DNA of 49,540 bases from Lachnospiraceae bacterium (lineage in GTDB: Bacteria > Bacillota > Clostridia > Lachnospirales > Lachnospiraceae): NCBI GenBank assembly GCA_017617545.1, contig JAFZVZ010000019.1, positions 1 to 49,540 of the forward strand, given 5' to 3'. Shown piece by piece: positions 27,194 through 36,918 of this stretch. Every line of letters starts with the position of its first letter. Positions within the stretch are counted from its first letter, which is position 1. The notes under the pieces were generated by a model, which did no database searches, had not been told where the DNA came from, and saw nothing but the letters and a program-made list of their open reading frames with translations. The translations under genes and the position numbers were made by a program.

Positions 27194-28297
27194 ATGAGTG
27201 AAGAACAGAAGACCGCGGCGGACTTGATCGCCGAGGCGGTGAACGCTGCGGATACGGCGGCGGACACCGCGGAAAATGCTGCTTACGCAGCAGAGGGCAT
27301 TCAGGTTCTGGTGCCCGACATCAAAGTTGACGCTGCGAAGACCACGGCCGACGATGCGGCGGAGGCGGTGGATACCGCAGCCGTTGACGCGGCAGCAACA
27401 GTGCAGGGAGAAGTGACGGAAGAGGAGCCCGAAACGCAGGCAGCGCCGGTTCCGGAGTTCGTGAAGGTAGCGCAGCAGGCCAAGGCACAGAAGGCCGCGC
27501 GTGAGGCTGAGGCTGCCGCAAGGGCAGCGCAGGAGGAAGAGGTGGACGATCTTCCTCAGTATGATGAGGAGGAGCTTCCCCCGCCGCCTTCCGGCGAGGG
27601 TCCCGTTATCGTATTTGACCATGTTACGAAAGAGTATACCGACGGTCCGGATGACGCCGATGCGGCGTTGAAGGATGTTTCATTTTCCATTGACCGCGGG
27701 GAGTTTGTCTTTATTGTCGGACCGAGCGGCTCCGGCAAATCCACGCTGATCCGCCTTCTGATGCGCGAGATCAGCCCGACCTCAGGCTCCGTATTCATCG
27801 CGGGAACAGACCTTTCCGGTCTGAGAAACCGTCAGGTTTGCAAATATCGTCGTTCCATCGGCATCGTGTTCCAGGACTTCCGTCTGCTGGAGGACCGCAC
27901 GGTGTTTGAAAATATTGCCTTCGCGCAGAAGGTGATCGGTGTTCCGTCGCGCAAGATCACGAAAAATGTGTCCAAGATGCTCAGCATGGTGCGTCTTCGC
28001 AACAAATACCGCAGCTATCCGAACAAGCTCTCCGGCGGTGAGCAGCAGCGTGTCGCGGTTGCGCGCGCTCTGATCAACAACCCGCTGATCCTGCTTGCGG
28101 ACGAGCCTACCGGTAACCTTGACCCGAAGAACACCATCGATATCATGGAGCTTCTTGAGGATATCAACGCGCGTGGAACGACGGTTGTGGTCGTCACGCA
28201 CAACCATGAGATCGTGGATAACATGCAGAAGCGCGTCATTTCCCTTCGGGACGGTGTCATTGTAGATGACAAGAAGGGAGGATACGACCGTGGATAG
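27194..28297 (+). CDS. ftsE: Cell-division ABC ATPase FtsE with long acidic N-terminal extension
   Basis: 367 residues; CCAGGGAGAATTT precedes the ATG. The ATPase domain begins near residue 138 ([11 protein letters not shown]). It carries Walker [10 protein letters not shown] (176), Q-loop, signature [10 protein letters not shown], Walker [12 protein letters not shown] and switch VVTHNHEIV. Typical FtsE is about 225-230 residues with Walker A near residue 40. Here an extra N-terminal segment of about 138 residues, very rich in Ala, Asp and Glu ([30 protein letters not shown]) and ending in a Pro run (ELPPPPSG), comes first. FtsE with FtsX regulates wall hydrolysis at the septum or sidewall. 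The extension may be a disordered or helical recruitment arm. The coding sequence overlaps ftsX by 8 nt. Confidence 0.92.
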   Translation: MSEEQKTAADLIAEAVNAADTAADTAENAAYAAEGIQVLVPDIKVDAAKTTADDAAEAVDTAAVDAAATVQGEVTEEEPETQAAPVPEFVKVAQQAKAQKAAREAEAAARAAQEEEVDDLPQYDEEELPPPPSGEGPVIVFDHVTKEYTDGPDDADAALKDVSFSIDRGEFVFIVGPSGSGKSTLIRLLMREISPTSGSVFIAGTDLSGLRNRQVCKYRRSIGIVFQDFRLLEDRTVFENIAFAQKVIGVPSRKITKNVSKMLSMVRLRNKYRSYPNKLSGGEQQRVAVARALINNPLILLADEPTGNLDPKNTIDIMELLEDINARGTTVVVVTHNHEIVDNMQKRVISLRDGVIVDDKKGGYDRG

Positions 28298-29210
28298 TTT
28301 CTTCTACTGCTTCGGGCAGGGTGTCAAGAATATCATCCGTAACCGTCTGTTCTCCATCGCGTCCATCGCAACCATGACGGTGTGTATTTTCCTGTTCGGC
28401 ATCATGTATTTCATGCTTGTCAACGTACAGTTCAACCTGCTCGAGCTCGAGAACGATGTCGGAGCGACCGTGTTCTTCCGCGAGGGGATCACCGAGCAGG
28501 AGCTTGTGGATCTGAAAAATAAGATCGTGGAGCTCGACGGCGTTCGCCGGATCGAGTATATCTCCGCGGATGAGGCGTGGACCAAGTTCAAGGAGAGCCA
28601 CTTCAGCAATGAGGATTCCGATATGCTGAAGTCGTTCGGCGACGACAACCCGCTTGCGAACAGCGCTTCGTTCGAGGTGTATTTCCACTCGGCGGAGGAT
28701 CAGCTCGACGCGGTGGAAGCCATCCGCGCCATGGAGGCGGACGGTGTCCGTTATGTCAACAACGCGGAGGATCTGGTGAGATCACTGACCTCCTTAAACC
28801 GCGGCTTCAGTATCGCGGCGATCGTCCTGATCGTCCTGCTGCTCGCGATCGCGCTGTTCCTGATCAGCACCACGGTATCCATCGGTGTCTCCATCCGTGC
28901 GAGGGAGATCCAGATCCAGAGCCTGATCGGCGCGACCGACCTGTTCATCCGCGGACCGTTCCTTGTCGAGGGAATTCTGATCGGTCTGCTCGGCGCAGCG
29001 ATCCCGCTGTCCGTGCTGTACGGTCTGTACTATAAGATGGTTCAGCTCGTCTCCACGAAGCTCGGAATTCTCGGAGCAGTCAACTTTGTGGATGTCAATG
29101 AGGTATTTGCCGTGCTGGCGCCGCTCTCGGCGTGCATCGGTATCGGCATCGGCTTCTTCGGAAGCTACCTGACGCTGAACAAAGAGCTTCGTAAGTTCAG
29201 AAAGCTGTAA
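28290..29210 (+). CDS. ftsX: Cell-division membrane protein FtsX
   Basis: 306 residues from GTG at 28290. This start is preferred because AAGGGAGG lies 8 nt upstream; an ATG at 28266 has no such site. Four helices are visible (about 21-45, 168-190, 215-245, 275-295), with a large extracellular loop (about 48-165). The loop has the usual beta-alpha pattern ending in the coiled [18 protein letters not shown], which is the hydrolase-binding part of FtsX. The FtsX/MacB-type helix-boundary motif [19 protein letters not shown] is present. It receives ATPase signals from FtsE and passes them to the M23 protein encoded next. Confidence 0.92.
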   Translation: MDSFFYCFGQGVKNIIRNRLFSIASIATMTVCIFLFGIMYFMLVNVQFNLLELENDVGATVFFREGITEQELVDLKNKIVELDGVRRIEYISADEAWTKFKESHFSNEDSDMLKSFGDDNPLANSASFEVYFHSAEDQLDAVEAIRAMEADGVRYVNNAEDLVRSLTSLNRGFSIAAIVLIVLLLAIALFLISTTVSIGVSIRAREIQIQSLIGATDLFIRGPFLVEGILIGLLGAAIPLSVLYGLYYKMVQLVSTKLGILGAVNFVDVNEVFAVLAPLSACIGIGIGFFGSYLTLNKELRKFRKL

Positions 29211-29244
29211 TAATGCAAGTGTAATTTGTGGGAAAGGAGATCCT

Positions 29245-30633
29245 ATGCGGAAGAGAAAAACCGGCCTGGCCTGTCTTTTGGTTTTGACTCTTACTGCCGG
29301 CTGTCTTTGGATGCCTTCGGCGAAGGCATCGACGTCCGTGTCCGCTGCGGGCAACACGCTGACGGGCGGTTTGGTCATGAAGGGCGAGGACCTCGAGGAG
29401 AAGTTGAAGAAGGAACTCGAGGAGGCCGAGGCGAAGAAGAAAGAGCTTGAGAAGAAGTCCAACGAACTCAAGAATAAGACCAAGAGCCTGCAGTCCACGA
29501 CCGATGATATTCAGAAGTATATCGAGGATATGGACCTAAAGCAGAGCGAGATGCTTCAGGAGATCGCGGATATGGAAGCGGCGATCGAGGAGTTGAACGC
29601 AGAGCTTGTGATCACCAACCAGCAGCTGGCAGAGGCACAGGAGAAGGAGCAAGAGCAGTATGAAGCGCTGAAGAGACGGTTCCAGTACCTCTACGAGCAC
29701 GGCAATATGACCGAGCTTGAGATGCTGCTCGGTTCCAAGGATCTTTCGGACATCCTCAACTACGAGGAGTACGCGTCCGATATCCGTGTGTATGACTATA
29801 TGCTTGCTAAGAAATATGCCGATGCGAGACATGATGTTGAGCTTGTGAAGGAGCGGCTGGAGTCGCAGATCTCCGTGATGGAGGCGAGCCGCGCGCTGTA
29901 CGACGAGGATTTCGCGTACGTGCAGGAAGTGATCGCCAAGAAAGCGGACGCGCTGGCGGAATACCAGGAGTTGCTCGGCGTCACGGAAGACGAGTTGGAA
30001 CAGTACAACGAACTGCTCAGTGCAGCCAGCGGAGATGTCGCAAAGCTCAGACAGGATATTAAGAAGGAGCAGGATCGCAAGGCTGCCGAGGAGGCGAAAC
30101 GCCGCGCCGAGGAAGAGAAGAAGCGCCAGCAGGCCGCGTCCAAGCAGGCATCTGCGGAGCGTGCCAAGAAATATGAAAGCGTGCCGCACACCGGCGTTTC
30201 CAGCGCGAGTGAAATCACACTCAAGGATGAGAAGAATCCCTCAAAGATGATATGGCCGCTTCCGGGTGTGTATCGTACCGGTTCGGGATTTGGACCGAGA
30301 CGCGCTCCGATCAAGGGAGCAAGCACCTTCCACAACGGCGTGGATATCGGTTCGCCGTATGGAATAGAGATCGTGGCCGCGCTCGCGGGAACGGTGCGAT
30401 TCGCCGGGTACAACAGCTCCGGCGGCAACTATATTGAGATTGACCACGGCAACGGGTACGTGACGAAATACCTGCACTGCTCGAAGCTTCTTGTGAGCAA
30501 GGGCGATACGGTCAAGCAGGGTCAGGTGATCGGACTGGTCGGTTCCACAGGCATCTCGACGGCACCGCATCTTCATTTTGCAGTGTATATCGACGGTGTG
30601 GCAGTCGACCCGCTGTTGTATATACGGTATTGA
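29245..30633 (+). CDS. Secreted M23 peptidase/murein hydrolase activator (EnvC/PcsB-like)
   Basis: 462 residues; GGAAAGGAGATCCT leads into the ATG. A signal peptide (about 1-28, ASGC-free, ending SAKA-ST) is followed by a long coiled coil (about 45-280, heptads with EELNAEL and ALKRRFQYLYEHGNM). A basic/Ala-rich hinge follows (KRRAEEEKKRQQAA), then a C-terminal M23 domain. The latter keeps FHNGVDIG (His and Asp ligands), HGNGYVTKYLH and PHLHFA, so zinc binding and activity are likely, unlike EnvC, which is inactive. In Firmicutes such coiled-coil hydrolases are controlled by FtsEX, and gene order fits: the start lies 34 nt after ftsX. Confidence 0.9.
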   Translation: MRKRKTGLACLLVLTLTAGCLWMPSAKASTSVSAAGNTLTGGLVMKGEDLEEKLKKELEEAEAKKKELEKKSNELKNKTKSLQSTTDDIQKYIEDMDLKQSEMLQEIADMEAAIEELNAELVITNQQLAEAQEKEQEQYEALKRRFQYLYEHGNMTELEMLLGSKDLSDILNYEEYASDIRVYDYMLAKKYADARHDVELVKERLESQISVMEASRALYDEDFAYVQEVIAKKADALAEYQELLGVTEDELEQYNELLSAASGDVAKLRQDIKKEQDRKAAEEAKRRAEEEKKRQQAASKQASAERAKKYESVPHTGVSSASEITLKDEKNPSKMIWPLPGVYRTGSGFGPRRAPIKGASTFHNGVDIGSPYGIEIVAALAGTVRFAGYNSSGGNYIEIDHGNGYVTKYLHCSKLLVSKGDTVKQGQVIGLVGSTGISTAPHLHFAVYIDGVAVDPLLYIRY

Positions 30634-30727
30634 TCCGGGTATCGGATTTGTGTGAATGCGGGAATACCGGAGGCTTCCTTGTGTGCGTACAGGGAGGATC
30701 CCGCAGCTGGATTTGGGAGGAAAGATC

Positions 30728-31996
30728 GTGAACAAGGGATTTTTAAGAGGCTTTATCGCGGGTTTGTTGTGCTGCGTGGTGCTTCTTGTGGCAGTTTCCT
30801 GCGGCGGCAACGAGGATGAGAGCCGGCTGACGAAGAAAAATTCTACGCCGACCGTGACGCAGGCGCAGGAGACAGGAACGCCTACACCGACGCTGACGCC
30901 GGCGGAGGAGTTTACGAGTGTTGAGTACCAGGAAAAGCTGAAGCAGATTGCCGGAGTGCTCGACCAGTATTATTATCAGTCGATCGACTACAACGAGGTT
31001 GTGGACGGAATATATCACGGTATGGTGGACGCTCTCGGCGACCCGTATACGGTGTACTTTAACGCGGAAGAGATGGCCTCGTTCCAGGAATCCTCGTCCG
31101 GTTCGTACGCGGGACTGGGCTGCGCCGTCACCATCGGCGATGACAAATACCCCAAGCTCACGAGAGTGTTCCCGGGAAGCCCCGCGGATATCGCGGGTCT
31201 GCTCGCGGATGACGTGATCGTTGAGGTTGAGGGTGAGGACCTCTATGGCGTGGCGCTCGATATCGTCGTTACCAAGGTCCGCGGACCGATCGGTTCCAAG
31301 GTTGAGCTCACGGTCTACCGCGCCGGCGAGCCGGATTACCTTCATATCGTTGTGACGCGCAACACGGTGGAGATCCCTACCGTTGAGTATCAGATGCTGA
31401 ACGGTAACATCGGTTATATCATTGTCGCGGAGTTCGACGATGTAACGGCGGAGCAGTTCAACAAGGCCGTTGACGCGCTTCTGGACCAGCACATGGTCGC
31501 GCTCATCGTGGATGTCCGCAGCAACCCCGGCGGTACGCTTTACACCGTAAAATCGATGCTCAGCCGCATCCTCTCGAAGGGTACGCTTCTTGTGTACATG
31601 GAGGACAAATACGGCAAGCGCGAGGAGCATTACTCCAACACAAACGATACGATCGATATCCCGATCGCCGTGCTGATGAACGGCAACAGCGCGAGTGCTT
31701 CCGAGGTGTTCGCGGGCTGCCTGCAGGATTACGGCAAGGCGATCCTCGTGGGAACGCAGAGCTTCGGAAAGGGTATTGTCCAGACGCTTGTTCCTCTCGG
31801 CGACGGGTCCGGGATCAAGGTGACGATCTCCTCGTATTTTACGCCGATGGGACGCAACATTCACAAGATCGGTCTCACGCCGGACGTTGAGGTGGAACTT
31901 GATCCGGATCTTAAGAAACTCAACTCGATCCCGATCGAGGATGACAACCAGCTGAAGGCGGCGATCGATGCTCTTAAGGAAAAACTCGGCAAATGA
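30728..31996 (+). CDS. S41-family C-terminal processing peptidase, lipoprotein
   Basis: 422 residues from GTG at 30728, chosen because GGGAGGAAAGATC lies directly before it. The N-terminus has a lipobox-like VAVSC (Cys near 24) followed by a short Thr-Pro linker. A PDZ domain (about 110-190, SYAGLGCAV...GSPADIAGL) precedes the S41 protease core. The catalytic Ser is in NGNSASASE and the Lys in TQSFGKG, as in CtpA/CtpB. It processes exported proteins. Location after ftsEX and the M23 hydrolase is typical of this locus. The partner substrate may be the hydrolase, but this is inference. Confidence 0.9.
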   Translation: MNKGFLRGFIAGLLCCVVLLVAVSCGGNEDESRLTKKNSTPTVTQAQETGTPTPTLTPAEEFTSVEYQEKLKQIAGVLDQYYYQSIDYNEVVDGIYHGMVDALGDPYTVYFNAEEMASFQESSSGSYAGLGCAVTIGDDKYPKLTRVFPGSPADIAGLLADDVIVEVEGEDLYGVALDIVVTKVRGPIGSKVELTVYRAGEPDYLHIVVTRNTVEIPTVEYQMLNGNIGYIIVAEFDDVTAEQFNKAVDALLDQHMVALIVDVRSNPGGTLYTVKSMLSRILSKGTLLVYMEDKYGKREEHYSNTNDTIDIPIAVLMNGNSASASEVFAGCLQDYGKAILVGTQSFGKGIVQTLVPLGDGSGIKVTISSYFTPMGRNIHKIGLTPDVEVELDPDLKKLNSIPIEDDNQLKAAIDALKEKLGK

Positions 31997-32065
31997 TGCC
32001 TAAGACGGCGTTCCGCAGGCGTAACAGCCGCGGCGGAGACGCTGTTATAACCTAACAAAAGTGCC

Positions 32066-32106
32066 AAGTGACGATTTGGAAAAGCTTTCCGAATCGTCAC
32101 TTTTTT
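32066..32106 (+). terminator. Rho-independent terminator of the ftsEX operon
   Basis: AAGTGACGATT (32066-32076) pairs with AATCGTCACTT (32092-32102), with an inner GGAAA/TTTCC extension. Six T follow. Confidence 0.93.
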
Positions 32107-32110
32107 CGGA

Positions 32111-32139
32111 TTGCATTTTCCGTGTGCATGTGGTAAAAT
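32111..32139 (+). promoter_or_regulatory. Extended -10 promoter of the ACT/hom operon
   Basis: TTGCAT (32111-32116), 17 bp, TAAAAT (32134-32139) with TG one base upstream of the -10 (extended -10). The recurrent motif CATTTTCCG (32114-32122) lies at the -35/spacer boundary, and another copy (ATTTTCCG) at 32196-32203 is in the leader. Confidence 0.65.
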
Positions 32140-32273
32140 CGTTGCTGTACGCGGACAAATGTTTGCGGGCGACATACACGACGACAGGAACGGAGATTTT
32201 CCGAAGAGACAGATACGGTGACATACAAAGCGGCGACGACCGCGCATGAACAGCGCGGGGAAAGGAGCGGCAG

Positions 32274-32714
32274 ATGCCCAACGAAGAAGTCTATATCGTA
32301 AGCAGAAGAGCGCTGCCGAAGGTGCTCCTCAAGGTTGCGGAAGTCAAGCGTATGCTTGCGAAGGACAAGAAGCTTACCGTGCAGGAAGCGACGGACGCCG
32401 TCGGCCTGAGCAGAAGCTCCTTCTACAAGTACAAGGATGATGTACAGCCGTTCCATGAGACGTCGCGCGGACGAACCGTGAACGTGCTGCTGCAGGTGAG
32501 CGATGAGCCCGGCATTCTCTCGGCGATCCTCTCGGAGGTGGCCGGCTGCCGCGCGAACGTGCTGACCATTCAGCAGAGCATACCGATCGGCGGCGTGGCT
32601 TCCGTGGCACTCGGCTTCGAGATGCTGCCGGAGACGGCGGAGCTTACGGAGCTTGAGGACCGCATCACCGCGCTCGGCGGCGTACAGCGGCTGCAGGTGC
32701 TCGGCATCGAGTGA
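32274..32714 (+). CDS. ACT-domain protein (PheB/UPF0735 family)
   Basis: 146 residues; GGGGAAAGGAG precedes the ATG. The N-terminal half (about 1-60) carries a helix-turn-helix-like segment (LTVQEATDAVGLSRSSFYKYKDDV). The C-terminal half (about 68-146) is an ACT domain (VNVLLQVSDEPGILSAILSEVAG), the usual amino-acid-binding fold. The whole matches the UPF0735/PheB family. It lies 83 nt before homoserine dehydrogenase, as commonly found, so a role in sensing aspartate-family amino acids is likely but unproven. Confidence 0.85.
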   Translation: MPNEEVYIVSRRALPKVLLKVAEVKRMLAKDKKLTVQEATDAVGLSRSSFYKYKDDVQPFHETSRGRTVNVLLQVSDEPGILSAILSEVAGCRANVLTIQQSIPIGGVASVALGFEMLPETAELTELEDRITALGGVQRLQVLGIE

Positions 32715-32797
32715 CGCGGACCGTGTGGGGCGGGAACATTTTCCGACGAACCGCCGCGACGGCGGGATTACAGTGAATATTCAGGAGGACAGGATAT

Positions 32798-33997
32798 ATG
32801 AAAATAGCGATTTTGGGATACGGCACGGTCGGTTCGGGCGTGTTCAGCGTGACCCGCGAGAACAATGCGATCATCGAGAAGCGCGTGGGCGCGCCGATCG
32901 AGATCAAGTACGTGCTGGATCTGAGAGATTTTCCGGGGGACCCGGTAGAGCCTTATCTGGTGCATGATTTCCGTCAGATCATTGAGGATCCGGAGATCGA
33001 CATCATCGTTGAGGTTATGGGCGGACTGAAGCCGGCGTACGACTTCGTGAAGGAGGCCCTTCTCTCCGGACGCAGCGTGTGCACGTCCAACAAGGAGCTT
33101 GTGGCTGCATACGGCGCTGAGCTGATCGAGATCGCGAAGGAGCGCAGCATCAACTTCCTCTTCGAGGCGAGCGTGGGCGGCGGTATCCCTGTCATCCGTC
33201 AGCTGATGCGTTCCGTCACGGCGGACGAGGTTGAGGAGGTCAGCGGTATCCTCAACGGAACGACCAACTATATGATGACGCGCATGCGCGAGGACGGCAT
33301 CTCGTTCGACGAGGCGCTCGCGGACGCGCAGGCAAACGGCTTTGCGGAGCGCAATCCGGCAGCGGACATCGAGGGCTTTGACGCATGCCGCAAGATCGCG
33401 ATCTTAACGTCGCTTGCGTACGGCCAGCAGGTCGATTACCAGGAGATCTACACCGAGGGTATCACGAAGATTTCCGAGGCGGATGTCGCATATGCCAAGG
33501 CGATGAAGCGCGGCATCAAGCTGATCGCGCGCAGCTATCAGAAGGACGGCAAGGTCTACGCGATGGTATCGCCGATGATGATCCGCAAGAAGAATCCGCT
33601 CTATCCGGTCAACGGCGTGTTCAACGCGATCATGGTGCGCGGAAACATGCTCGGAGAGATCATGTTCTACGGCATGGGCGCGGGCAAGCTGCCGACGGCG
33701 AGCGCTGTCGTGTCCGATGTCATCGACGCGGCCAAGCACCGCTTTGTCAACATCCCGATCCTCTGGAGCACGGAGAAGCTTACGCTCGGCGCGAAGGAGG
33801 AGATGACGACACGGTTCTTCGTGCGCGTTCCCGCTGCGGAGGCGGACAAGGCGCGTGAGCTCTTCGCCATCCACAAGACGACCGAGATCGACGAGAAGCC
33901 GGACGAGTTCGCTTTTGTGACGAAGGAGATGAGCGAGAAGGCGTTCGCGGATGCGTGCGCGAAGCTTTCGGTCATTGCATCCATTCGATACGAATAA
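32798..33997 (+). CDS. hom: Homoserine dehydrogenase
   Basis: 399 residues; AGGAGGACAGGATAT precedes the ATG. The N-terminal Rossmann fold shows GYGTVGSGV, and the catalytic domain shows TSNKELVA, EASVGGGIP, GILNGTTNYM and the substrate Asp-rich segment NPAADIEGFDACRKI. It makes homoserine from aspartate semialdehyde with NAD(P)H for threonine and methionine synthesis. The C-terminal 60-70 residues (FFVRVPAAEADKARELF) form a short regulatory-type tail, shorter than a classical ACT domain. The next gene could supply the following step. Confidence 0.95.
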   Translation: MKIAILGYGTVGSGVFSVTRENNAIIEKRVGAPIEIKYVLDLRDFPGDPVEPYLVHDFRQIIEDPEIDIIVEVMGGLKPAYDFVKEALLSGRSVCTSNKELVAAYGAELIEIAKERSINFLFEASVGGGIPVIRQLMRSVTADEVEEVSGILNGTTNYMMTRMREDGISFDEALADAQANGFAERNPAADIEGFDACRKIAILTSLAYGQQVDYQEIYTEGITKISEADVAYAKAMKRGIKLIARSYQKDGKVYAMVSPMMIRKKNPLYPVNGVFNAIMVRGNMLGEIMFYGMGAGKLPTASAVVSDVIDAAKHRFVNIPILWSTEKLTLGAKEEMTTRFFVRVPAAEADKARELFAIHKTTEIDEKPDEFAFVTKEMSEKAFADACAKLSVIASIRYE

Positions 33998-34084
33998 GGA
34001 AAATGAGACACGCAGGGAGGGAACTTTCTGCGTGTTATCGTTTATAGATTGTCGCGTCAGCGGCAGTAGGGAGGAATTCTGTTT

Positions 34085-35290
34085 ATGAAATACGTTGTCA
34101 TTCTTGCGGACGGTGCCGCGGACCTGCCGATCGAAGCGCTCGGCGGAAAGACACCGCTCGCTTACGCCAAGACACCTGAGACGGACGCGCTTGCGCGGAT
34201 GTCCGAGATTGGTCTGGCGCATACGATCCCCGATGGAATGAAGCCGGGCAGCGACACGGCGAACCTGGCGGTCATGGGCTACAACCCGAGACAGTATTAT
34301 ACCGGAAGATCGCCGCTGGAGGCACTCTCCATCGGCGTTGACATGGCTTCGACGGACATCGCGATCCGCTGCAACATCGTAACGGTCTCGGATGACAATC
34401 TTCCCTATGAGCAGAAGACGATCATCGACCACAGCTCCTCGGAGATCTCCACGGAGGACGCCGCTGTTCTGCTGGAGGCAGTCCGCAAGCAGCTTGAGTG
34501 GGAGGGCTACCACTTCTACGTGGGAACAAGCTATCGCCACCTTCTGATCTGGAACCGCGGACGCGTAGTGTCGCTCACGCCGCCGCACGACATTCTCACG
34601 AAGGTCATCGGCGAGTACCTTCCGGAGGATCCGGTCCTTCGGGAAATGCAGAAGCGCAGCTACGAGATCCTCAACAACCACCCGATCAATGTCGAGCGCG
34701 CGAAGAAGGGTCTGAACAAGGCGAATTCCATATGGTTCTGGGGCGCGGGCACGAGACCGGCACTCAGCTCATTTTCCGAAAAAACAGGCCTTAAGGGTGT
34801 GATGATCTCGGCGGTTGACCTTCTGAAGGGTATCGCCGTGGGCGCGGGTATGCGCAACATCACGGTTCCCGGCGCGGACGGAAGCCTTCACACGAACTAC
34901 GAGGGCAAGGCGCGCGCGGCTGTGAAGGCTCTTCTGGAGGAGGGCGCGGATTTTGCGTACATCCACGTTGAGGCGCCCGATGAGATGGGGCACCAGGGCA
35001 GCGCGGAGCGCAAGGTGCAGGCGATCGAATCCATCGACAAGTACATTGTCGGCGTCGTGCGCCGCGAGATGGATGCCTCGGGCGAGCCGTACCGCCTGCT
35101 GCTGATGCCGGACCATCCGACACCGGTCGCGGTGCGCACGCACACGAGCGATCCGATCCCGTACATGCTCTACGACAGCACGAAGACTGTTTCGTGCGCG
35201 CAGGAGTACACCGAGGCGGCAGCGGTCGGAACCGGGTACGAGTACGAGGAAGGCTATCGGCTGATGGAGCATTTTACGGAGAAGGCCTGA
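34085..35290 (+). CDS. apgM: Phosphoglycerate-mutase-like enzyme, proposed homoserine kinase
   Basis: 401 residues; AGGGAGGAATTC precedes the ATG. It is a member of the alkaline-phosphatase superfamily group that includes archaeal-type cofactor-independent phosphoglycerate mutase: ILADGAADLP, KPGSDTANLAVMGY with the nucleophilic Ser/Thr, HVEAPDEMGHQG and PDHPTPVAVRTHTSDPIPY hold the metal-binding and catalytic residues. Bacterial members next to hom have been proposed to be homoserine kinases replacing ThrB (TIGRFAM 'proposed homoserine kinase'). The position directly after hom supports that role. A hairpin (34008-34035) lies in the 87-nt gap. Biochemical role is not settled; glycolytic mutase is the alternative. 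Confidence 0.85.
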   Translation: MKYVVILADGAADLPIEALGGKTPLAYAKTPETDALARMSEIGLAHTIPDGMKPGSDTANLAVMGYNPRQYYTGRSPLEALSIGVDMASTDIAIRCNIVTVSDDNLPYEQKTIIDHSSSEISTEDAAVLLEAVRKQLEWEGYHFYVGTSYRHLLIWNRGRVVSLTPPHDILTKVIGEYLPEDPVLREMQKRSYEILNNHPINVERAKKGLNKANSIWFWGAGTRPALSSFSEKTGLKGVMISAVDLLKGIAVGAGMRNITVPGADGSLHTNYEGKARAAVKALLEEGADFAYIHVEAPDEMGHQGSAERKVQAIESIDKYIVGVVRREMDASGEPYRLLLMPDHPTPVAVRTHTSDPIPYMLYDSTKTVSCAQEYTEAAAVGTGYEYEEGYRLMEHFTEKA

Positions 35291-35391
35291 CACAACGATT
35301 TCCCCATAAAACGGAGTGCTGCCCGCGTACCTAAGGAAACGCAGCATTCGCGTATGTTCCGCTGTATTCGGCGGAAAATGAGGAGACAACA

Positions 35392-36801
35392 ATGAAGCAA
35401 GTGATACATAAACTGATCTGCCTTGTCGCCGCGATCCTTGTGTGTTTGGCACTCACGGCGTGCCAGAGCGGGGAGCAGGAACGACCGGGCAGGAACACCA
35501 CCGCGACGCCCGGGCAGGACGCGACTGTCACGCCCATCGCGACGGTGACGCCGTCCAATGTGTACGTGTATGAGCGCACGGCGACCACGCGTACGGCGAG
35601 CGGCATCGTTAACCGGGTCACGGTGCGTTTTACGGAGGAGGGTTCCTGGACGGATTCCGTGACGGAGACTTCGCGGACCCCGGAGGATCCCGGCTCATTC
35701 GAAATCACCGAGAAGGTGACAAGAAGCGGAGACTTTACCGTGACGACCGTTACGGAGCGGTATGAGGCAGGGGCGCTTCGCTCACGGCAGACGGAAACCG
35801 ATCAGGAGGACGGAGCCACACAGACGGTTTACGAGTATTATACCGACGGCGTGCTCACGGAGCGCGATACGGACTATACCGACGGTGAGGGACGATGCAC
35901 GATGACGCGCGTCGAACGCTTCGGCGAAGACGGACGGTGCACCTTAAGACGCGATGTGGAATATCGCGACGACGCGTATGCCGTGCCGCTTTCGGAGGAA
36001 ACGACGGACGCTGAAGGGAAGACGACGACGCGCCTGTGCCCGGAGAACCGCTACCTTGAGGCGACGGAAACACGCCCCGCGCTTGCGGTAGTGACGGAGA
36101 CCTCCGATGACGGCGAGAGAGTGCTTCTGGTGATCGGAACGTTTCAGACGGAGATCAGCGAAGATCCCCTGTGGGATGTCAACAAGGATACCGATGGCTC
36201 TCAGATCGTCTTTGATCTCAAGGAGGTGTACGACGGATACGGTAAGCTTGCGCTTCAGTATTCACAGGACGGTAAGAACGATCTGATTCGTGCGGAGATC
36301 GGAACCGCGGAGAAGCATGACTGCATCGTCTGGGAGCGCGACCTTGTGACGCAGAAGAGGGTTGAGACGGACAGCTACGGCAGTTACCGGATCATTGATG
36401 TGCACGAGGACGGAACGGAGATCGTGCGGTTTGAGCGGAAATATAAAGAAGGCTTTGTCGTAACAACTGAGACGACTTACGATTCGCAGGGACGTGTCAC
36501 GGACTCCCTTGTTCGCGAGGATTCGGCGGACGGTCGCGTGTCGACGATCCGCGAGCTTGTCAAGAAGGAGAACGGAACCGAAGTCTCTTACGTGAGACAG
36601 ACGGAACTTTTGGATAACGGAGTGCCGGGTACGGTGAAAACGTACACGCAGGAGGGTGACCGGATCAGCGGAATGATGGCCTGGACGTACACGTACAACG
36701 AGCGCGGAGAAGTGACGAAGAGCGTATGCACCGTTGACGACGGGACAGAAGAGTCGGTGACGGAATATACCTACGTGTATAAAGAGAGGGGAACGAAGTA
36801 A
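35392..36801 (+). CDS. Lipoprotein with repeat-like beta hairpins, unknown function
   Basis: 469 residues, start at 35392 with GAGGAGAC ahead. The lipobox LTAC gives a lipidated Cys near residue 24, followed by a short Thr-Pro/Gln linker. The mature protein is built from many short units of the pattern 'YEYxxDGxLTExxTDYxDGEGR' that recall YD/RHS-type beta hairpins. No toxin or peptidase domain is visible, so a passive surface role is more likely. It stands alone between the hom operon and a convergent gene. Confidence 0.7.
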   Translation: MKQVIHKLICLVAAILVCLALTACQSGEQERPGRNTTATPGQDATVTPIATVTPSNVYVYERTATTRTASGIVNRVTVRFTEEGSWTDSVTETSRTPEDPGSFEITEKVTRSGDFTVTTVTERYEAGALRSRQTETDQEDGATQTVYEYYTDGVLTERDTDYTDGEGRCTMTRVERFGEDGRCTLRRDVEYRDDAYAVPLSEETTDAEGKTTTRLCPENRYLEATETRPALAVVTETSDDGERVLLVIGTFQTEISEDPLWDVNKDTDGSQIVFDLKEVYDGYGKLALQYSQDGKNDLIRAEIGTAEKHDCIVWERDLVTQKRVETDSYGSYRIIDVHEDGTEIVRFERKYKEGFVVTTETTYDSQGRVTDSLVREDSADGRVSTIRELVKKENGTEVSYVRQTELLDNGVPGTVKTYTQEGDRISGMMAWTYTYNERGEVTKSVCTVDDGTEESVTEYTYVYKERGTK

Positions 36802-36825
36802 CGCGCGCCCCAACTAACGCAAACG

Positions 36826-36864
36826 AAAACAGACGCTTCACTTGCGAAGCGTCTGTTTTTAAAT
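36826..36864. terminator. Bidirectional terminator
   Basis: AAAACAGACGCTTC (36826-36839) pairs with GAAGCGTCTGTTTT (36846-36859), then more T. It separates the convergent genes ending at 36801 and 36919. Confidence 0.93.
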
Positions 36865-36918
36865 GTTATGTTCTTACGGTTGAATTCCGGTTTGGAAACA
36901 ACTGCGTCTGTCAGTGGA

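Noticed and set aside
27170-27600. Separate small gene fused in frame before ftsE by sequencing error
   Set aside because: The frame is continuous, with a single ribosome binding site before 27194, and no stop or second site near 27600.
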